Assembly (NCBI GenBank): GCA_015680635.1
Contig: JAABOA010000007.1
Location: 1-21,594 of the forward strand
Origin: Lunasporangiospora selenospora
Lineage: Eukaryota; Mortierellomycota; Mortierellomycetes; Mortierellales; Mortierellaceae
Direction: 5' to 3'
Length of the DNA stretch: 21,594 nt
The translations under genes were made by a program, and so were the position numbers. The notes beneath the pieces were generated by a model. The model made no database searches. It was not told the origin of the DNA and saw only the letters and a list, made by a program, of their open reading frames with translations. Of the stretch, positions 17,361 through 21,594 are shown piece after piece; position 1 is the stretch's first letter; each line of letters opens with the position of its first letter.

Positions 17361-20337
17361 TTAGTGGAAATACTTTCGGACAAGAGATGGGACATAACCC
17401 TCCTTCTTGTAAAAGGTCACAATTTTCTGCACCTTGGACGCAACAACGTCAGGAACAAGTCCAAAGTACTTGTAAACATCTTTGTAAGGGCCAGAGGCAC
17501 CAAAAGTATCAATTCCAATGGACTCGTGCGCATAGTGACTCCATCCACGAGTGGTCAGAGCTTCAACGCTGACGACAGGAATGGCATCAACAAGGACTGA
17601 AGCCCTGTATTCTTGCGTTTGTTCGTCAAACAGAGTGACTGATGGGAAAGAGACGATACGTGCCTATTCACAACAGTAGTTGCATAAATAAATAAAATGA
17701 AATAAAATAGAAGAGCGCAGTGGTGTCAGGTCAACACTATTTTCAATGAACTTATCCATTGTAATAATGATTTTAATTGGTCTTACCTTGATTCCCTGGT
17801 CCTTGAGAATCTTGGCTGCATCGACACAGAGAGAAACCTCGGAACCTGTTCCCAACAAGGTCACATCAGCACCATCAACCTCTTGTAGGACATAGCCTCC
17901 CTTCAAGGTCTTCTCAACGGAGGAGCCCTCAAGCTGGGGAAGATCTTGACGTGTCAATGAGAGAACACTGGGCCGTTTCTTGGCCGAGATGGCAAAAAGG
18001 TAAGCACCCGAGGTCTCATTACCATCGGCAGGACGCAAGTCTACCAAGTTGGGTGTAGCCCTGACGAGGGCCATAGTCTCGATAGGCTGGTGCGTAGGTC
18101 CATCCTCTCCAAGCCCAATGGAGTCGTGGGTCATAACATAAATGACACGATGGCCCGACAGTGCAGATAAACGCACAGCACCTAATGATCAGGTAAATGG
18201 CAAACCATCCGTTAGGGACTTGAGCTGGGAATGTTTCTAATCGGATGCTAGTCATAAGTCAATGTCAAATGCCGTATATTACCCCAAGCATAAGTGATAA
18301 AGTTAAGGAAAGTGGCTCCAACAGGAATTAAACCGCCATATGCGTCTAGTCCGTTCATGATAGCGCTCATTCCATGCTCGCGAACACCATATCGGATGTA
18401 TCGCCCAGCAAGATTTCCAGTGTTGGAACCCTCGGGTTGGAAGTCCACAGCGCCCTTCCAACGAGTTAGATTTGAACCTGTCAAATCGGCTGAACCAACA
18501 ATCAGCTCAGGTAGCACTTCAGCAATCTTGTTCAGGACAACCTCAGAATCCTTTCGAGTAGCAATTGGCTTGTCTGCAGGGGTGTACTGAGGAAGAGCTT
18601 TCGCCCAGCCTTCGGGCAGTTCACAGTTCAAGCGGCGATGGAGTTCAGCCCCAAGATCGGGGTGCTGAGCCTTGTATCGATCAAAAAGAGCATCCCATTC
18701 TTGATTGAGTTGAGCTCCCTTGCTAGCCTTTGCATGGTAGTGGTCATACACCGTTTGTGGGACGACAAACTTTTCCTCTGGATTGAAGCCGAAGGCCTTC
18801 TTGAGCTGAACAATATCATCGGCCTTAAGAGGAGAGCCGTGGACCTTTTCAGTGCCTTGGTTCAAGGATCCAAAGCCGATCGTAGTAAAGATCTTGATCA
18901 ATGTAGGCTTGTCCGTAACCTTCTTGGCTTCCTCAATGGCATGGGCAATGCTCTCAAGGTCACTGTTGCCATCTTTGACAACTAGCACGTGCCACCCATA
19001 AGCTTCGAAGCGCTTGGCAACATCCTCTGTGAAAGAGACTTCAGTATCACCATCAATCGAGATGTGGTTATCATCGTACAGTGCGATCAGCTTGCCTAAC
19101 TGCAAGTGTCTATTTAATTAAGGAAGAAAAAAACCCCTCCCGTTGAATGTTAGACCTCCCAAGACAAAATTTTCACCTTTGCAACAGTGCGCATTAATTT
19201 GGACTTACCCGGCCAGCGAGGCTGCCTCACTGGCTACACCTTCTTGCAAGCAACCATCACCAAGGATCGTGAAGGTATAGTTGCTGAATAATTCGTAGCC
19301 TGGCTTATTGAAGGTAGCAGCCATATGCGCCTCACCAATAGCCAAGCCAACAGCATTGGAAAACCCTTGACCAAGAGGGCCCTGTGATCCAGGTTCCAAG
19401 GACAATTGCCCGTTGACAGATAGTCAGAAACGAACGAAACTACACTGAGAGAGATATATACCCAGACTCTAGAGATGGCATGAATAAGCCAGTGATCATT
19501 ACCGTTGTAACTTCGATACCAACCGTAAGGTGTGACTCGGGATGGCCAGGAGTTCTAGATGGATTGTGATCAAGTCCAAGAGAAGCGTCAATATTAATTG
19601 TTGTGATTTCGACATGCCTCGGACTAATATGTTCTGCAATTGGAACTGATGTGTATAGCAGCGACATCCGGGTCACCAAAACGATGTCTCGTAGAAGATA
19701 TCTCGCCTCCTGGAGACAAGCTGAGAGTATTAAAGCAATGCAATGGGGAATGAACATACTTGCTGTTAAGCTGTCGGAAATTCTTCAAGTCATCCATCGT
19801 GAGAGGAGACCCGGTAAGATGGAGCATAATATACTGAAGGGCACAGGCGTGCCCATTCGACAAGACGAACCGATCCCGATTAGCCTATTTATGTTGTTGA
19901 CCCATGGGAAAACAGTTGAGCATTTTCTACCGACTGATACCTAGCGCCTGGGAGCTACCACACAGCAAACTGAAGCCAGCGGCCTCGGCTTCAATACCAC
20001 GAATCAACTCAGTAATAGTAGATAGTCAACTGTGCATTACCCAGCAAGGGTTCTTGGGGTTGTAGTTCATGTATCGTGAGAAAAGCAGATGGGCCATAGG
20101 AGCACACCCCATTGGGGCGCCTAAAAGTAAGAGACGACCCGGCCCGATCCAGCAAACAGCGAAACAGTCAGAAGGGAGTGTGAGAAAAAAAAATCATTTT
20201 GGAAACAGTCGAGCAACTCGCGTTTGAGCAGAGTGATTCATACCAGGATGGCCCGAGTTGCTCTTGAATACCGTGTCAGCAGCAAGAACACGGATAGTGT
20301 TGATAGCGAGGGTGTCCTCGTCAGTGAATCTGGTCAT
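17361..20337 (-). CDS. TKL1: Transketolase (thiamine diphosphate enzyme of the pentose phosphate pathway)
   Basis: Transfers two-carbon units between ketose and aldose phosphates in the cytosolic non-oxidative pentose phosphate pathway. Eight exons on the minus strand: 20337-20244, 20120-20041, 19884-19760, 19554-19503, 19381-19209, 19109-18283, 18181-17787 and 17663-17361; introns are 99 to 205 bp. The product is 682 residues (yeast Tkl1 is 680). Visible motifs: SNSGHPG (26-32, with the catalytic-region His); [30 protein letters not shown] (118-127); the diphosphate-binding GDG (158-160) ending at YDDN (186-189); the pyrimidine-domain [22 protein letters not shown] (470-483, the transketolase signature); and RPADGNE. 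The C-terminal domain ends with [12 protein letters not shown]. No key residue is missing. The start gives the usual short N-terminus ([21 protein letters not shown]). Divergent from glutathione reductase. Confidence 0.97.
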
Positions 20338-20442
20338 GGTGAATGAAGCGGTGGGAGTGAGATCAGAATGGGTGTGGACGTTGCGTGGGTGATGCGTGGA
20401 ATGAGACGCAGAGAGAATAAAGAAAAGAACGAACGCAAAGAC

Positions 20443-20457
20443 CACTTCTCTGAAGTG
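20443..20457. promoter_or_regulatory. Perfect inverted repeat CACTTC-N3-GAAGTG
   Basis: Six-base arms with a 3-base spacer, about 106 bp upstream of the transketolase ATG. The symmetry suits a dimeric transcription factor. The TTC-to-GAA spacing is three, not two, so it is not a canonical heat-shock element. No binding factor is identified. Confidence 0.4.
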
Positions 20458-20697
20458 ACCTGCAGCTACCCAAGTGAGAACCAGTCATAGCACCTGACTT
20501 TCCATGTCTCTTGGAGCTCTTAGACACTGCTGGCACCTTTGGCTGCGTAGCTTAGAAATGGCTGCTTGAAGGGAACGAAGTGTAGAAGTGAAAGAGAGAG
20601 ATAGAGAATTGGTGACTGACAAATCATCGGAATCCGCGACTTAGACTTTAGTCCTTCCCGCCGTGCCCGGCCTGCGCAACTGAGCCAGAGATCGAAA

Positions 20698-20705
20698 TAT
20701 AAAAG
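20698..20705 (+). promoter_or_regulatory. TATA box of glutathione reductase
   Basis: A TATAAAAG consensus lies 216 bp upstream of the ATG at 20921, followed by a pyrimidine-rich stretch (20720-20740, CCATTTTTCTTTTTCTC). Transcription should start near 20725-20750. No ATG occurs between the box and the annotated start. Confidence 0.65.
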
Positions 20706-20803
20706 CTGGCCAGGACTTGTCTCCATTTTTCTTTTTCTCGTAACCATTGTCATCAGCCCCATTCTTTGATCGCTTGATCCTCCCCAACTCCTTCGCTACC
20801 TGA

Positions 20804-20920
20804 TTCCCGTCGCCTGGTTTGAAGTTCATCTCGCCTAGTCGACACCGGATCGTACATTCCTTCGCCAACCTGACGTCCCCAACCCGCCGCCTCCTTCAGC
20901 TCGCACAATCCTTTGGCAAG
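20804..20920 (+). other. In-frame, AUG-less 5' extension of glutathione reductase (possible mitochondrial presequence)
   Basis: Upstream of the ATG the reading frame stays open for 39 codons back to a TGA at 20801. The translated stretch contains six Arg/Lys and no Asp/Glu (for example SPSRHRIVHSF and SPTRRLLQLAQSFGK), the composition of a mitochondrial targeting helix. In-frame near-cognate starts are TTG at 20819 (G at -3), CTG at 20870 and ACG at 20873. Translation is inferred, not shown. Confidence 0.35.
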
Positions 20921-21594
20921 ATGCCTCCAACTGGAACGATCTATGACTACCTCGTTATCGGAGGTGGTAGCGGTGGTAAAGTTGGCTGCGCAACTATTCA
21001 CGCGCGATTGAATACCAAGTTGTTTGGAAGATTATGTACTTACCTTCTCCCCTCGCGGTGCCTTTAGGTCTTGCTTCCGCCCGCCGCGCCGCCACGTATG
21101 GCGCCAAGGTTGGCCTGATCGAAGGCAGTGGCCGTCTCGGAGGTACCTGTGTCCCCAAGAAAGTCATGTGGAACACTGGTAAGCATGGCTTGTTTTTACT
21201 CCTCCTTCCCAGCTGAATCAGGAATCGCTTCCCACGCTAACAGTTGAACTCTTCTACTCTCCACTCGGAACAAAAGCTTCTATTGCTGAGGCCCTCCACG
21301 ACGCGAAAGAGTATGGATTCCCCGATGTTGGCCCTGCCACTTTTGACTGGAATACTCTCAAGCACAAGAGGGATGCCTACATTAAGCGTTTGAATGGTAT
21401 CTATGAACGCAACCTCGAGAAGGACTCGGTTGAGTACATCTCTGGCTGGGCCTCTTTGCTTGACAAGAACACTGTCACGCTAGGCAATGGGGAAGAAATC
21501 CACGCAAAGAAGATTTTGATTGCTGTTGGTGGTCGCCCCATTATCCCCAAGATTCCTGGAGCAGAGTTGGGCATTGATAGCGACGGCTTTTTCG
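20921..21594 (+). CDS. GLR1: Glutathione reductase, partial (runs off right edge), with atypical redox motif
   Basis: NADPH-dependent flavoenzyme family that regenerates GSH from GSSG. Exons seen are 20921-20975, 21068-21178 and 21277-21594 (open at the edge); introns are 92 and 98 bp; 161 codons are visible out of an expected 460-480. The FAD-binding motif is VIGGGSGG (12-19), then [17 protein letters not shown] and GRLGGTC (40-46). The expected redox motif GGTCVNVGCVPKK is here GGTCVPKK: five residues, including one of the two active-site cysteines, are absent at 21154-21162, with no nearby splice site that could supply them. The following sequence is well conserved ([65 protein letters not shown]). 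The family call is secure; catalytic competence is doubtful unless the gap is a sequencing or assembly error. Confidence 0.9.

Larger units (their letters stand above)
20338..20920. promoter_or_regulatory. Bidirectional promoter between transketolase and glutathione reductase
   Basis: 583 bp separate the two divergent start codons. On the minus strand the 100 bases before the transketolase ATG are pyrimidine-rich. On the plus side there is a TATA box and an AUG-free leader. Because the space is short, upstream activating sites in the middle could serve both genes. Confidence 0.65.

Noticed and set aside
18294-18985. Plus-strand ORFs opposite transketolase (98 and 115 codons)
   Set aside because: They are antisense shadows of a conserved coding exon with no domain of their own.

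Overview
This is nuclear DNA from a eukaryote, most likely a fungus. Compact genes are interrupted by short GT-AG introns (75 to 280 bases) with pyrimidine-rich tracts before the acceptors. Neighbouring genes are usually a few hundred bases apart. The gene set (fungal-type BCS1, mitochondrial MutS homologue MSH1, RPC25, sulfate permease, transketolase, glutathione reductase) is fungal. Intron density and the general style suggest an early-diverging lineage such as Mortierellomycota or Mucoromycota, but that placement is inference and no marker in the window proves it.

Layout, left to right. A (GA)25 microsatellite at the left edge is followed by guanylate kinase (GUK1, minus strand). GUK1 shares a short divergent promoter with MSH1 (plus strand, ten exons, 1048 residues as modelled). 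Next come a 90-residue unknown gene and BCS1, both on the minus strand, and then a 742-residue SulP sulfate permease with a STAS domain (minus strand). About 4.7 kb follow with no gene I can support. This gap holds homopolymers, microsatellites and a cluster of perfect short palindromes. RPC25 (RNA polymerase III subunit, plus strand) and transketolase (minus strand) then meet tail to tail. Transketolase sits head to head with glutathione reductase (plus strand), which runs off the right edge. Exon phases were followed by hand through every gene and all models close in frame.

Functional themes. MSH1 (mtDNA maintenance) and BCS1 (complex III assembly) act in mitochondria. Sulfate uptake feeds cysteine and glutathione synthesis. 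Transketolase (pentose phosphate pathway, the source of NADPH) and glutathione reductase (a user of NADPH) face each other across a 583-bp intergenic region, which suggests possible co-regulation.

The most surprising observation is that the glutathione reductase lacks five residues of the redox-active CxxxxC motif, so one of the two catalytic cysteines is absent while the surrounding residues are conserved. The leader of the same gene is AUG-free and open in frame for 39 codons, encoding an Arg-rich stretch without acidic residues. This could be a non-AUG-initiated mitochondrial presequence. I found no CRISPR array, prophage, insertion sequence, rRNA or tRNA gene.
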